From the NCBI GenBank assembly GCA_036639875.1, contig JAVWHX010000002.1, forward strand, positions 1-64,000: a DNA stretch of 64,000 nt, in the 5' to 3' direction. The notes beneath the pieces were generated by a model. It did not search any database, was not told the DNA's origin, and saw only the letters and a list, made by a program, of their open reading frames with translations. A program made the position numbers and the translations under genes. The number at the start of each line of letters is the position of its first letter. Position 1 is the first letter of the stretch. This DNA is from JAVWHX01 sp036639875 (GTDB lineage Bacteria; Bacillota_I; Bacilli_A; Erysipelotrichales; Coprobacillaceae). Shown in pieces: positions 27,144-38,208 of the stretch.

Positions 27144-27149
27144 TAATAG

Positions 27150-27376
27150 TACAAGTTATGATTTGAGAACAGATTATCAAAAAAATCTAAATAGCGAGTT
27201 TTGGATGGTGAAAGCAAAACAATGGATAAGATGGAACACTCAATGAACTAGGTAGGAGAAATAAAAGTAGACTATCTCGTTAGCTGCGTTAAAGCCCCTA
27301 AGCGCATCATGTTATATGATGAATGAGGATGGTACCGCGATATTATAGTCGTTCCTTTATAGGAATGACTTTTTAT
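27150..27376 (+). promoter_or_regulatory. Asparagine-specific T-box leader of asnS
   Basis: Stem I has the distal arm GTTTTGGATGGTGAAAGC and the specifier AAC (Asn) at 27235-27237, followed by A and closed by CTCAA pairing with TTGAG. The T-box core GGATGGTACCGCG (27327-27339) and a terminator, AGTCGTTCCT (27347-27356) with AGGAATGACT (27361-27370) plus T5, follow. The specifier matches the gene downstream, so uncharged tRNA-Asn should raise asnS expression. Confidence 0.96.
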
Positions 27377-27400
27377 TTTATAAAAAAGGAGGAAGAAAGT

Positions 27401-28786
27401 ATGTTTGAATTTATGACTGTTAGGGAATTGTATGAAATGGTTATCTCTGGAGTTGATTTTGAAAAAGAAAGTTTGGAATATGTTGAAGTGGATGGGTGGA
27501 TTCGTTCTAATCGTGATAATGGGAAATTAGGCTTTATAGCATTAAATGATGGGACTTATTTTAAGAATACTCAAGTAGTGTATTTAGAAGAAACGATTAA
27601 AAACTATGATGATATTAAACGTTTAAGTACTGGTAGTGCTATTCGTGTATTAGGTAAGTTTAAATTAACACCTGATGCTAAACAACCTTTTGAAATTGAA
27701 GCAACTGAAATTGTTATTGAAGGTGAATGTGCTGAAGATTTCCCATTACAAAAGAAAAGACATTCTTTTGAATATATGAGAGAAATTCCTCATTTAAGAC
27801 CAAGAGCAAATACTTTCTATGCAATCTTTAGATTACGTAGTGTTTTATCAATGGCTATTCATGAATTTTTCCAATCTCAAGGATTTGTTTATGTGCATAC
27901 TCCATTAATTACTGGTAATGATGGTGAAGGTGCTGGTGAAATGTTTAGAGCAACGACAATCAATGATCAAAACTTTGAAGATGATTTCTTTGGTAAAGAA
28001 GCTTTCTTAACAGTGACTGGACAATTACATGTTGAAGCGTTCTGTATGGCATTTAGAGATGTTTATACTTTTGGACCTGCTTTTAGAGCTGAAAATTCTA
28101 ATACATCAAGACATGCAAGTGAATTCTGGATGATTGAACCTGAGATTGCTTTTGCTGATTTAGATGATGATATGGATTTAATTGAAGATATGGTTAAATA
28201 TTGTATTGATTATGTTTTAGAAAATGCTCCAGAAGAAATGAAATTCTTTGAAGACATGATTGATAAAGACTGTGTTAAACGTATTACTCATGTGAGAGAT
28301 AGTGGCTTTAAACGTATGACTTATACTGAAGCTATTGAAATCTTAGAAAAAGCTGATGTTAAATTCCAAAATAAAGTATCATGGGGAATGGATTTAAATA
28401 GTGAACATGAACGTTATATTTGTGAAGAGATTATTAAAGGACCAGTCTTCTTAACTGATTATCCAAAAGAAATCAAAGCTTTCTATATGCGTTTAAATGA
28501 TGATAATAAGACAGTTGCTGCTTGTGACTTATTAGTTCCTGGAATTGGTGAGTTAGTAGGAGGAAGTCAACGTGAAGAAAGATATGATGTCTTAGAAAAG
28601 ATTATGAATGAAAAAGGAATGTCTAAAGAAGGTTTAGAGTGGTATATGGATCTTCGTAGATTCGGTGGATGTAAACATGCTGGATTTGGTTTAGGATTCG
28701 ATCGTTTCTTAATGTATTTAACAGGAATGCAAAATATTAGAGATGTAGAACCTTTCCCAAGAACACCAAGAAATTTAAAATTCTAG
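27401..28786 (+). CDS. asnS: Asparaginyl-tRNA synthetase
   Basis: Class II synthetase charging tRNA-Asn. The 461-residue protein has an N-terminal OB anticodon-binding domain ([22 protein letters not shown]), motif 2 [21 protein letters not shown], and motif 3 [26 protein letters not shown] lies 6 nt before the ATG. The presence of AsnS plus an Asn T-box implies direct charging of tRNA-Asn. A strong hairpin terminator follows. Confidence 0.97.
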   Translation: MFEFMTVRELYEMVISGVDFEKESLEYVEVDGWIRSNRDNGKLGFIALNDGTYFKNTQVVYLEETIKNYDDIKRLSTGSAIRVLGKFKLTPDAKQPFEIEATEIVIEGECAEDFPLQKKRHSFEYMREIPHLRPRANTFYAIFRLRSVLSMAIHEFFQSQGFVYVHTPLITGNDGEGAGEMFRATTINDQNFEDDFFGKEAFLTVTGQLHVEAFCMAFRDVYTFGPAFRAENSNTSRHASEFWMIEPEIAFADLDDDMDLIEDMVKYCIDYVLENAPEEMKFFEDMIDKDCVKRITHVRDSGFKRMTYTEAIEILEKADVKFQNKVSWGMDLNSEHERYICEEIIKGPVFLTDYPKEIKAFYMRLNDDNKTVAACDLLVPGIGELVGGSQREERYDVLEKIMNEKGMSKEGLEWYMDLRRFGGCKHAGFGLGFDRFLMYLTGMQNIRDVEPFPRTPRNLKF

Positions 28787-28790
28787 TGAT

Positions 28791-28823
28791 GAAAGACTTT
28801 GTGAAAACAAGGTCTTTCTTTTT
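28791..28823 (+). terminator. Hairpin terminator after asnS
   Basis: GAAAGACTTTG (28791-28801) pairs with CAAGGTCTTTC (28808-28818; one G-U), followed by TTTTT. Confidence 0.85.
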
Positions 28824-28946
28824 GCTTTATATGTCTTAAAAATATGGTACTTTTAAAAACTATTCCTATCTTTTACTGATGTAAGCGTTTGAAATTATAA
28901 AAAAGTTGATTTTATTGAATAAATATAACCAAATTTTTACAATTTT

Positions 28947-29160
28947 ATTGCATAATTCTAACATATACATATAATGGAAATTGTCCTAAGGGATTGATGT
29001 ATATCACATAATAATAGATATACATGTCAGCAAAATAAAAAGTATTCATACGAGTTTATCTCGAGTGGTCATATAATGGAAACAGCAGTCCATTCAATAT
29101 AGAGAACAGCAGCTCTATAGATCACAAAAAAAGATCGATATTAGGGTGTCGATCTTTTTT
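28947..29160 (+). ncRNA. Candidate small RNA with two hairpins sharing one loop sequence
   Basis: This 300-bp gap holds a -35-like TTGCAT and a TATAAT box near 28947-28975, then several hairpins. ATATACAT pairs with ATGTATAT (28964-29005 region), and CGAG pairs with CTCG around 29051-29063. AATGGA/TCCATT (29075-29094) and TATAGAG/CTCTATA (29098-29119) follow; the last two both present the 8-nt loop AACAGCAG. The region ends in a strong terminator. No ORF was found in it. It matches no RNA family known to me. Confidence 0.45.
29126..29160. terminator. Strong bidirectional terminator
   Basis: AAAAAAGATCGA (ending 29138) pairs with TCGATCTTTTTT (29149-29160). It ends the candidate small RNA on the plus strand and the LysR gene on the minus strand. 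Confidence 0.85.
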
Positions 29161-30028
29161 ATTTGCCTATAAGTTCAATGAATTTTAATGAGGAAGGTGT
29201 TAATGTCTTTCTTGATAGATATGCATATCCAATACTTCTTTTAGGAATAGGATATGATAATTTCACTTCATAGATATCTTTTTGGTCTAATTCATCTTGT
29301 GAGAATTCTTTAATAACACAAGCTTTACCTAGATTGTTTTTAGCAGCTTCTAATAAGAGCTCATGGGAACCAAGTTCTATTGTTGGATTTAATAAAACAC
29401 CTAATGATGCAAAGTGATTATCAACAAAATGACGAGAATTAGAAGATCTTTCTAATAATATTAATGACTCGTGTGAGAGTTCTTGAAGAGAATATATTTT
29501 CTCTTCTTTTTGTTTTGAAACAAAGATATCATGGACTTGTAAACATTCTTTGATTGTTATGGAATCATCTTGTAAAGGCATATTCACAAACCCTATTTCT
29601 ATTTGACCACTTTTTAAGAGTTCAATAATCTCTAAACTTGTACGATTTACCATTTGAATAGTAACATTAGGATAAAGTTTATTAAATTCTACTAAATAGG
29701 GCATAATATAATTTTCACTCAATGTATCACCTGCTCCAATAATTAACTCTCCTTTAGATAAATCATGTAAGTTCATAATTTGATTTTCTACAGAAGTAAT
29801 TAAGGATAAAGCATGAGATATCTTTTGATGAAGGAGTTCTCCTTCTTTAGTTAAGATAACACCTTTTGATTTTCTTATAAAGAGTTGAGTGTTTAATTCT
29901 CTTTCTAGAGTTGTAATTGTTTGTGATACTGCTGATTGAGTAATAAATAAGTTTCTAGCAGCTAAAGAAAAGGATAAAGTTGATGCTGCTTCATTAAATA
30001 TTTTATATTGTTCTAGTTTGATATTCAT
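29159..30028 (-). CDS. LysR family transcriptional regulator
   Basis: A 289-residue LysR-type regulator. The N-terminal winged helix (FNEAASTLSFSLAARNLFITQSAVSQ, residues ~11-36) is followed by the dimer helix and a periplasmic-binding-like effector domain that opens with GELIIGAGDTLSENYIMPYL. The CysB/CysL-like effector domain would bind a small metabolite, but none can be named. Divergent from purA, with inverted repeats of LysR type in the shared intergenic region. Confidence 0.88.
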   Translation of the reverse strand: MNIKLEQYKIFNEAASTLSFSLAARNLFITQSAVSQTITTLERELNTQLFIRKSKGVILTKEGELLHQKISHALSLITSVENQIMNLHDLSKGELIIGAGDTLSENYIMPYLVEFNKLYPNVTIQMVNRTSLEIIELLKSGQIEIGFVNMPLQDDSITIKECLQVHDIFVSKQKEEKIYSLQELSHESLILLERSSNSRHFVDNHFASLGVLLNPTIELGSHELLLEAAKNNLGKACVIKEFSQDELDQKDIYEVKLSYPIPKRSIGYAYLSRKTLTPSSLKFIELIGK

Positions 30029-30075
30029 ATTAGTTCTCCTTATATCAAATGACTTAAATATTAATTTTACTAATA

Positions 30076-30120
30076 GATAATATTATCATATAATAAGCAA
30101 GTATTATCGTCAATGATAAT
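30076..30120. promoter_or_regulatory. Inverted repeats between lysR and purA, possible LysR operator
   Basis: A perfect palindrome GATAATATTATC (30076-30087) and ATTATC-N6-GATAAT (30103-30120) share the same half-site. The second fits the T-N11-A pattern of LysR-type binding sites. Whether it regulates lysR only or also purA is unknown. Confidence 0.45.
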
Positions 30121-30130
30121 AAAAAAAGAA

Positions 30131-31457
<1,327 letters not shown>

Positions 31458-31469
31458 GGAGGGAATATT

Positions 31470-33014
31470 TTGAAAAAAGAATTAGTCGTTGTTATTGATT
31501 TTGGTGGACAGTATAATCAATTGGTTGCTCGTAGAGTTCGTGAATGTAATGTTTATTGTGAGATTTATTCATATAAAGTTGATATTGAAAAGATTAAAGC
31601 AATGAATCCTAAAGGGATTATTTTAACTGGTGGTCCTAATAGTTGTTATGAAGAAGATTCGCCAACTTGTTCAAAAGAATTATTTGAATTAGGGATTCCT
31701 GTATTAGGGTTATGTTATGGAGCACAGTTAATGCAACATGTTTTAGGTGGTAGAGTTGCTCGTGCTGATGTCAGAGAATATGGAAAATCTTTATTAACTG
31801 TAGATACAGATAGTGTTATCTTTAATGGTGTTGATAAAGAAAGTACTTGTTGGATGAGTCATTTTGATACTATCTTTGATATAGCAGATGGATTTAAGAT
31901 CACTGCTACAACAAAAGACTGTCCTGTTGCAGCGTATGAAGATAGTCAAAACAATTTATATGGAATCCAATTCCATCCTGAAGTTTTACATACTCAATTT
32001 GGAACAAAGATGTTATCTAACTTTGTGATGAATGTTTGTCATTGTGCAGGAGATTGGAGAATGGATTCTTTTGTAGAAGAGTCTATTAAAGAGATTAGAA
32101 GTAAAGTTGGTAATGGAAAAGTTTTATGTGCTTTATCTGGTGGTGTTGATTCTAGTGTTGCTGCTGTTTTGTTATCTAAAGCAATTGGAAGTCAATTAAC
32201 TTGTGTGTTTGTTGATCATGGTTTATTACGTAAAAATGAAGGTGATGAAGTTGAAGAAATCTTTGGACCTCATGGTAATTATGATTTAAACTTTATTAGA
32301 GTAAATGTTCAACAAAGATATTATGATAAATTAAAAGGTGTTGAAGAGCCAGAAGCAAAGAGAAAAATTATTGGTGAAGAGTTTATTCGTGTATTTGAAG
32401 AAGAAGCTCAAAAGATTGGTACAGTTGATTTCTTAGTACAGGGGACAATTTATCCTGATGTTGTAGAAAGTGGCTTAGGTGGAGAATCTGCAGTGATTAA
32501 GTCTCATCATAATGTTGGTGGATTACCTGATTGTGTAGACTTCAAAGAAATTATTGAACCTTTAAGAGATTTGTTTAAAGATGAAGTTCGTAAAGTTGGT
32601 TTAGAATTAGGAATTCCTGAATACTTAGTCTTTAGACAACCATTCCCAGGACCGGGTTTAGGTATTCGTATTATTGGTGAAGTGTCTGAAGAAAAAGTCA
32701 AGATGGTTCAAGATGCTGATTTTATCTATAGAGAAGAAATTGCTAAGGCAGGTCTTGATAAAACAATTGGTCAATACTTTGCAGCACTTACAAATATGCG
32801 TTCTGTTGGTGTTATGGGCGATGAAAGAACTTATGACTATGCAGTTGCATTACGTGCAGTGAACACGATTGACTTTATGACTGCGGAGTCTGCTGAGATT
32901 CCTTATGAAGTCTTAAATAAAGTGATGTCTCGTATTATTAATGAAGTTCGTGGTGTTAATAGAGTCATGTATGATATTACATCTAAACCTCCAGGAACAA
33001 TAGAATTCGAATAG
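31470..33014 (+). CDS. guaA: GMP synthase (glutamine-hydrolysing)
   Basis: Aminates XMP to GMP. The 514-residue protein has a class I glutaminase domain with the nucleophile elbow GLCYGAQ (Cys ~82) and catalytic FHPE, then the ATP-pyrophosphatase domain with the PP-loop [11 protein letters not shown] (residues ~224-234), and the dimerisation domain ending KPPGTIEFE. Start is TTG, with AAGGAGGG 8 nt upstream. Follows purA in an operon; terminator downstream. Confidence 0.97.
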   Translation: MKKELVVVIDFGGQYNQLVARRVRECNVYCEIYSYKVDIEKIKAMNPKGIILTGGPNSCYEEDSPTCSKELFELGIPVLGLCYGAQLMQHVLGGRVARADVREYGKSLLTVDTDSVIFNGVDKESTCWMSHFDTIFDIADGFKITATTKDCPVAAYEDSQNNLYGIQFHPEVLHTQFGTKMLSNFVMNVCHCAGDWRMDSFVEESIKEIRSKVGNGKVLCALSGGVDSSVAAVLLSKAIGSQLTCVFVDHGLLRKNEGDEVEEIFGPHGNYDLNFIRVNVQQRYYDKLKGVEEPEAKRKIIGEEFIRVFEEEAQKIGTVDFLVQGTIYPDVVESGLGGESAVIKSHHNVGGLPDCVDFKEIIEPLRDLFKDEVRKVGLELGIPEYLVFRQPFPGPGLGIRIIGEVSEEKVKMVQDADFIYREEIAKAGLDKTIGQYFAALTNMRSVGVMGDERTYDYAVALRAVNTIDFMTAESAEIPYEVLNKVMSRIINEVRGVNRVMYDITSKPPGTIEFE

Positions 33015-33038
33015 AATAACATATATGTGATTTATATG

Positions 33039-33066
33039 AAGTGTCATTTAGGTGACACTTTTTTAA
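33039..33066 (+). terminator. Hairpin terminator after guaA
   Basis: AAGTGTCA (33039-33046) pairs with TGACACTT (33053-33060), followed by a T run. Confidence 0.85.
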
Positions 33067-33153
33067 TTTTTATAAAAATTTTTAAATATTTAGACAACTT
33101 TTTAATACTTTTATTTATCTAATATTATGAGAGTGAAAGGAGATGATAAGAGT

Positions 33154-34044
33154 ATGAAATTAGAGGGTAATGTCTATTACAAACTAAAGAGAATTAGAAA
33201 AGAAAAATATAATGTAAAACAGTACAAACTTATTTATCTAATAAATATTTTAAAAGTTATTATATTAATGATTTTAGTGAATTCAATAATAGAGGCAAGC
33301 GTAGAGAAAGGAATTGCAAAAAGCGAGAATGGTCTTGTTCGAACTGTTAGCGAATCCGCCAATATAATTAATGAAATAACTATAGATGGAAAAGAACAAA
33401 ACAAAACGAATGAATATGATTATTCTCAACCTGTTCCTAAAAATTTAATTGTAGAAAATAGTTATTTTGATGATGCAGTATTTATTGGAGATTCGAGAAT
33501 GGAAGGTCTTGTATTGAATACTGGATTATCAAATGTTACTTCTTATACATATAATGGACTCACAGTAGATGATTTTTCTACAAAGTCTGTTGTTAATAAA
33601 AATGGAACGAAAATTTCAATAGTTGAAGCTTTAAAGGAAGTGCACTTTAAAAAAGTATATATAATGTTTGGCACTTGTGAAATAGGTTGGACATATCATA
33701 ATGTGTTTATTGAAAAATATAGTAAAATTATTGATGAAATTAAAAGTGTAAATCCAAAAACAATCATTTATTTGCAAGAAATTATACCAGTTTCAAAAGA
33801 AGTCTCCACTTCTCATAATTACATAAAAAACAAAAAGATATCTGAGTACAATATCTTAATTAGAAAAATGGCAAAACAAAAACAAGTGTTTTATATTGAC
33901 TTGAGTAATGCTGTTGCTATGTCAGATGGGAGTCTGCCTGAAGAGGTAAGTATTGATGGTATTCATTTAAAGAAAGCATACTGTGAAAAATGGCTGACTT
34001 ATTTAAAATCACATACGTTGATAAAATATAAAGAAGAAATTTGA
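33154..34044 (+). CDS. Membrane-anchored SGNH/GDSL-like hydrolase with altered block III
   Basis: A 296-residue protein: a basic N-terminus, one membrane helix (residues ~25-45), then an extracytoplasmic SGNH domain. Block I is FIGDSRMEG (nucleophile Ser) and the C-terminal catalytic pair is DGIHL (Asp, His). Block III, normally G-x-N-D/E, reads FGTCEIGW, so the oxyanion Asn is replaced by Cys. It lies upstream of sigV-rsiV. SGNH domains are used by cell-wall O-acetyltransferases and esterases, but its role here is inference. AAGGAG supports a start at 33154 rather than an ATG 27 nt upstream. Confidence 0.7.
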   Translation: MKLEGNVYYKLKRIRKEKYNVKQYKLIYLINILKVIILMILVNSIIEASVEKGIAKSENGLVRTVSESANIINEITIDGKEQNKTNEYDYSQPVPKNLIVENSYFDDAVFIGDSRMEGLVLNTGLSNVTSYTYNGLTVDDFSTKSVVNKNGTKISIVEALKEVHFKKVYIMFGTCEIGWTYHNVFIEKYSKIIDEIKSVNPKTIIYLQEIIPVSKEVSTSHNYIKNKKISEYNILIRKMAKQKQVFYIDLSNAVAMSDGSLPEEVSIDGIHLKKAYCEKWLTYLKSHTLIKYKEEI

Positions 34045-34439
34045 TTATAATTATTTGAGAAAATGTTTTTGGTTTTTATGTAGTATTTTTTAAATTTTTT
34101 TGGGAGGACAAAGTCAACCTAATAAATTAATGGAATACTAAGGAATGATGAATTACATAAGTGGAGGATTTTAATGAAATGTCTAATTAGTTTTTTGATG
34201 ACAATATAAGAAAAGGATTATATAATATGGATAAAATTATTCGTATTTAATTGATAATGGATTTCTTAAAGAGAAAACAGTGTTTAAATTTGAGATAAAA
34301 GTTATAATAGCAAAAATCCAAAAGTAAAATAATGATTTAACAGGTTAAAGATTAATTTATTGTTTGTTTATCAAACAAATATTATAAACGAAAGATTATT
34401 ATAAAATATTAATTGAAAGAATTGAAAGAGGATATAATT
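34045..34439. other. A+T-rich gap before sigV
   Basis: Contains an 11-codon frame (MKCLISFLMTI, start 34174) behind GTGGAGG, which may be a decayed gene start, and a TTGTTTG/CAAACAA hairpin (34360-34378). A sigma-V-type promoter could be expected here because such operons are autoregulated, but none was confidently identified. Confidence 0.35.
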
Positions 34440-34922
34440 TTGAATACAGTACAAGAGCTTATGAAGCTTGTTACAACAAATAAAGAAAAATATTATAGAG
34501 TAGCTTTTGCATATGTCAAAAATAGAGAAGATGCCTTGGATATTGTTCACAATGCAATTGTTAAAGCTATTCAAAAATGTGGTTTTCTACGAAAAAAAGA
34601 ATATCTTGAAACATGGTTCTATAGAATTTTAATTAATGAAAGTATCGCTCATATTCGTAAACGAGATAAAATTCTATATTTTGATGAATCAATAATGTCA
34701 CAAATAGAGGATGAAGATAGTATTCTTGATAAAATAATATATATGAACTTGTATTCTGCAGTAGATAAATTATCACCTGAGTTAAAAACAGTTATCATAC
34801 TTCGCTTTTTTGAGAGTATGAAAATTTGTGACATTGCAGACATTACATCAACTAATCTAAATACAACGAAAGCACGACTGTATAAAGCTTTAAAAATTTT
34901 AAAAACATATATGGAGGAATAG
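34440..34922 (+). CDS. sigV: ECF-type RNA polymerase sigma factor, SigV-like
   Basis: A 160-residue sigma-70 family protein of ECF size. Region 2 is KYYRVAFAYVKNREDALDIVHNAIVKA (about residues 21-47) and region 4 is LSPELKTVIILRFFESMKICDIADIT with a following helix-turn-helix. TTG start with AAAGAGG 8 nt upstream. The next gene, 4 bp away, is an RsiV-like anti-sigma factor, which identifies the pair as the lysozyme-responsive SigV system. Confidence 0.85.
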   Translation: MNTVQELMKLVTTNKEKYYRVAFAYVKNREDALDIVHNAIVKAIQKCGFLRKKEYLETWFYRILINESIAHIRKRDKILYFDESIMSQIEDEDSILDKIIYMNLYSAVDKLSPELKTVIILRFFESMKICDIADITSTNLNTTKARLYKALKILKTYMEE

Positions 34923-34925
34923 AAA

Positions 34926-35759
34926 ATGAATGATAAATCGAAGTATGATGATATTGAAATTCCTGAAGAATTAGATTCTATTATTAATAATGCACTTAAA
35001 GAAGGTAAATGTTTAAGACGAAAAAATATAACAGCATACATTGTTAAAAAAACATTGATGGTTTTAGTTGTATTTGTTATTAGTGTTGGCTCATTAGTTA
35101 ACATTTCACCTGTATTTGCTAAGACTATGTATGAGATACCATTGATAGGTGATTTTTGTCAGGTTTTGACATTGAGAGAGTATCATTTCAAGGATGATAT
35201 AAAGTACATTGATGTAAAAATTCCTAAAATTGAAAACACAGGGAAAACAGATTTGGAAAAAAGAGTTAATTTAGAAATCCAAAAAGCTATAAATAAGTGT
35301 GTAAAAGAAAGTGATTTAATGGCTAAAGATTATTTTGAAGCATTTGTAGAAACGGGTGGAAAGCCAAAGGAATTTACGCCAATTGGGATAACGGTAGATT
35401 ATGAAGTAAAGTGTATTAATGAACAATATATATCTTTCGTAGTATCACAAACTCAAACAGCATTTAGTGCATATAACAATACACTTTATTATAATATTGA
35501 CTTAGAAACTTCTAAAGTTTTTACGCTTAAAGATTGGTATGGTAATCAGTATAAACAAGTTGTTGCAGATAGTGTTGAAAACACAATTGATAAATGGAGT
35601 AGTAAACAAAGAAATTTGTTATGGAAAGAACTTTCTATCTATGATTTGATTACTGAAAATACAAATTTTTATCTTAATCAAAATAATCAAATTGTAGTTG
35701 TTTTTGAAAAGTATGAAGTGGCTGCTGGAGCTGCAGGATCGCTCGAATTTCTAATTTAG
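34926..35759 (+). CDS. rsiV: RsiV-like anti-sigma factor (lysozyme receptor)
   Basis: A 277-residue single-pass membrane protein: cytosolic N-terminus (~1-40) that would hold SigV, TM helix (~42-65), and an extracytoplasmic DUF4163/DUF3298 domain. That domain contains FSAYNNTLYYNIDLETSKVFTLKDW and the C-terminal FEKYEVAAGAAGSLEFLI. In B. subtilis and enterococci RsiV binds lysozyme directly and is then cleaved by signal peptidase, releasing SigV. Here the pair probably gives lysozyme resistance in a host environment. Confidence 0.87.
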   Translation: MNDKSKYDDIEIPEELDSIINNALKEGKCLRRKNITAYIVKKTLMVLVVFVISVGSLVNISPVFAKTMYEIPLIGDFCQVLTLREYHFKDDIKYIDVKIPKIENTGKTDLEKRVNLEIQKAINKCVKESDLMAKDYFEAFVETGGKPKEFTPIGITVDYEVKCINEQYISFVVSQTQTAFSAYNNTLYYNIDLETSKVFTLKDWYGNQYKQVVADSVENTIDKWSSKQRNLLWKELSIYDLITENTNFYLNQNNQIVVVFEKYEVAAGAAGSLEFLI

Positions 35760-36182
35760 ATTGTAAGGGAGTTATGAGAATGTTTTCATGTTCTTGTTGT
35801 TCGCTAGATATTACAAAATTTTGATAAAAATCTATACTTTTGGGGTTTTGATTTTGTTTTTTAAAGATAAGAAGAGAATTATTGTTTATTAATAATATAT
35901 AGTTATAGTTTGTATATTTTTATGAACAAAAGATACAAGTAGAATTGTAAGAAAAGAGTTAATGAATTATAAAATGTATTAGTTAATATTTAAAAGAAAA
36001 ACTTAATTCTCATTTGACGTTCGGTTTTTCTGTGTATAATTTAATCCTATTTGATCAGTACTTTTTGAATGTGGAATATACCATTTCTCTCCATATATTC
36101 CCTACATATTCAAGGCAAGATGTTGAGCAAGCTATTTTTCTATGCTACAATGAAGGTGATAGAGGAAATGGAGGAGTAAATA
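35760..36182. other. Gap between rsiV and the V4R gene, with a promoter
   Basis: A 16-codon Cys-rich frame (MRMFSCSCCSLDITKF, start 35775) follows AAGGGAG; its reality is doubtful. A good promoter, TTGAGC (36123-36128) and TACAAT (36146-36151) with a 17-nt spacer, precedes the next gene. Nothing else was recognised. Confidence 0.4.
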
Positions 36183-36719
36183 ATGTTTGAGTTATTTAAG
36201 GAAGAAGAAGAGAGGTTTAGCTGGGATGATATTGGCGATATCAAAGAAGGCCGTCAAAACTTAGGTGAACAAATGCCTGTTGCTGTATTTCGCTTGTTTC
36301 AATACTCAATTAAACAAGTACTTGCAGACAAGTATGGTAAAGATGAAACTATTCGAATCTTTCGAGAATCTGGCGAACTTGCAGGACGAGAGTTTGCATT
36401 GAATAATTTACAATTATCACTTGAATGGAATGAGTTTACAGCTCATTTACAACAAGTTCTTGAAACTATGAAAATTGGAATCTTACGTGTTGAAAAATTT
36501 GATTTTGAAACTGGACATGCTGTTTTAACTATTGGCGAAGATATTGACTGTTCAGGTTTGCCTGTTACAGGTGAAACTGTATGCAATTATGATGAAGGTT
36601 TTTTAGCAGGTATACTAAAAGAATATACAAAACAAGAGTATGTTGTAACAGAAGTTGATTGTTGGGCTACTGGATCACGTGTATGTCGTTTTGAAGCGCA
36701 TATAGATCATAAGGAATAG
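36183..36719 (+). CDS. V4R-domain sensor protein
   Basis: A 178-residue soluble protein ending in a V4R (4-vinyl-reductase) domain. Its diagnostic end is VTEVDCWATGSRVCRFEA (residues ~157-174), with the Cys pair of V4R, preceded by CNYDEGFLAGIL. Residues 20-110 resemble the helical N-terminal part found with V4R in regulators (FRLFQYSIKQVLADKYG). V4R domains bind small, often hydrophobic, ligands. It lies 5 bp before a diguanylate cyclase gene, so it is likely the input partner of that enzyme. Confidence 0.78.
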   Translation: MFELFKEEEERFSWDDIGDIKEGRQNLGEQMPVAVFRLFQYSIKQVLADKYGKDETIRIFRESGELAGREFALNNLQLSLEWNEFTAHLQQVLETMKIGILRVEKFDFETGHAVLTIGEDIDCSGLPVTGETVCNYDEGFLAGILKEYTKQEYVVTEVDCWATGSRVCRFEAHIDHKE

Positions 36720-36724
36720 ATATT

Positions 36725-37942
36725 ATGGCGAATTCTGATATCGATTATCTCGTAGAACAGTTACGGTGTGTATTATTAAATAAACCGTTACAAGATCCAA
36801 AGTCTTCTATTCAACCAGAATTAGAAGAATTACAAGGGGCAATTTATTATTTATCTGATTGTATGATTGAATTACATTTGTTTTTAAGAAAGCTTTGTGA
36901 AGGCGAACTGAGTGCAGAAAAACCTAGTAAGTATAATTTTTTAGCAAGTGAATTGAAAGAATTACAATCTATTCTACAACACCTTACATGGCAAACATCA
37001 CAAGTTGCTCAAGGTGATTATAAACAAAAGGTGAATTTTCTTGGTGAGTTCTCAATGAACTTCAATACTATGATTGAGCAATTAGAAGAAAGAGAAATCA
37101 AACTTAAAGAAAAAAGTATAGCTTTATCACAATCTATGGAATTACTTGTTCAGACGATGGATACTTTAGAAGATTGGATTTTAGTTATTGATGTAGAAAG
37201 TAATTCTATTGTTTATGTTAATGATAAAGCAAGAGAAAAATTTTATAATCCAGAATCAGGAGATACAGTTTGTGGACAATACTGTAAAGTTTTAGATGAA
37301 TTATTACATAATGAAAAACAAGATAGTTTTCAAAAAATATATAATTGTCCTATTAGTGGAAAAACATTAAATATAAAGGGGCATTCAATTAATTGGAAAG
37401 ATCAAGATGCATTTGCATATTTTATAAAAGATATTACTGCTGATATAAATGAAAAAATATTATTAGAAGAAATGGCATATAAAGATGTTTTAACTTCGTT
37501 ATACAATCGTCGATATTGTATAGAAAAGATTTCTTCTTTTCTAAAAAAACAAATATCTTTCTCTCTTGTTATTATTGATATGGATAATCTAAAGTATGTT
37601 AATGATAATTTAGGACATACAGTTGGTGATGATTATTTGATGATGGTTAGTCAAATTTTAGCATCTCATTCTTTAGAGTATGGTTCTGCATGTCGAATAG
37701 GTGGAGATGAATTTGCGCTCATTTATCCATATATGAGCCAAACACAAACAGCTATGATTATGCAGGATATTTCTTTAAAAATACAACAGAGTACTAGTGA
37801 ATATAGTGCTTCAATTAGTTATGGAATTGTCGGGGTTCATGAGAAAGAAAAGATTTCAATTGAACATATTATGGGACAAGCAGATGAAAGAATGTATGAG
37901 ATGAAAGCAACGCATCATAAAATAGAAGAAAATAATCTATAA
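36725..37942 (+). CDS. PAS-GGDEF diguanylate cyclase
   Basis: A 405-residue soluble protein. The N-terminal ~140 residues are helical and HAMP-like (LTWQTSQVAQGDYKQKVNFLGEF), followed by a PAS domain (about 145-245) and a GGDEF domain. The active-site loop RIGGDEFAL is intact (Gly326-Phe330), and DMDNLKYVNDNLGHTVGD supplies the metal-binding Asp. No RxxD inhibitory site was seen 5 residues before GGDEF. It should make c-di-GMP, probably under control of the V4R protein encoded just upstream. Confidence 0.88.
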   Translation: MANSDIDYLVEQLRCVLLNKPLQDPKSSIQPELEELQGAIYYLSDCMIELHLFLRKLCEGELSAEKPSKYNFLASELKELQSILQHLTWQTSQVAQGDYKQKVNFLGEFSMNFNTMIEQLEEREIKLKEKSIALSQSMELLVQTMDTLEDWILVIDVESNSIVYVNDKAREKFYNPESGDTVCGQYCKVLDELLHNEKQDSFQKIYNCPISGKTLNIKGHSINWKDQDAFAYFIKDITADINEKILLEEMAYKDVLTSLYNRRYCIEKISSFLKKQISFSLVIIDMDNLKYVNDNLGHTVGDDYLMMVSQILASHSLEYGSACRIGGDEFALIYPYMSQTQTAMIMQDISLKIQQSTSEYSASISYGIVGVHEKEKISIEHIMGQADERMYEMKATHHKIEENNL

Positions 37943-37980
37943 TTATACATAAATTGAGATTATGAGACATAAGGCTATAT

Positions 37981-38012
37981 AGGGGAATGCAGAAAATTGC
38001 ATTTCTCTTTTC
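37981..38012 (+). terminator. Probable terminator after the V4R-GGDEF operon
   Basis: AGGGGAATGCA (37981-37991) pairs with TGCATTTCTCT (37998-38008) using G-U pairs, followed by TTTTC. Confidence 0.55.
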
Positions 38013-38208
38013 ATTTTATGATTAATTTACTTATAAAAATATATAAAGAAATAATAAAAAATATTTATTGAAAAATTGATATGCTTATATATTTAAAACG
38101 ATGTTTCTTTATAAAGTATGTTTTGTTTATACAAGGTACTTTTTGTATTCTTAAAAGTATGGTATGATAATATACACGGATAACTGTAGTATGAAAGGAG
38201 TCTTTGAT

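Noticed and set aside
34174..34209. An 11-codon frame with a good ribosome site before sigV
   Set aside because: Too short to support as a gene; kept only as a note on the intergenic gap.
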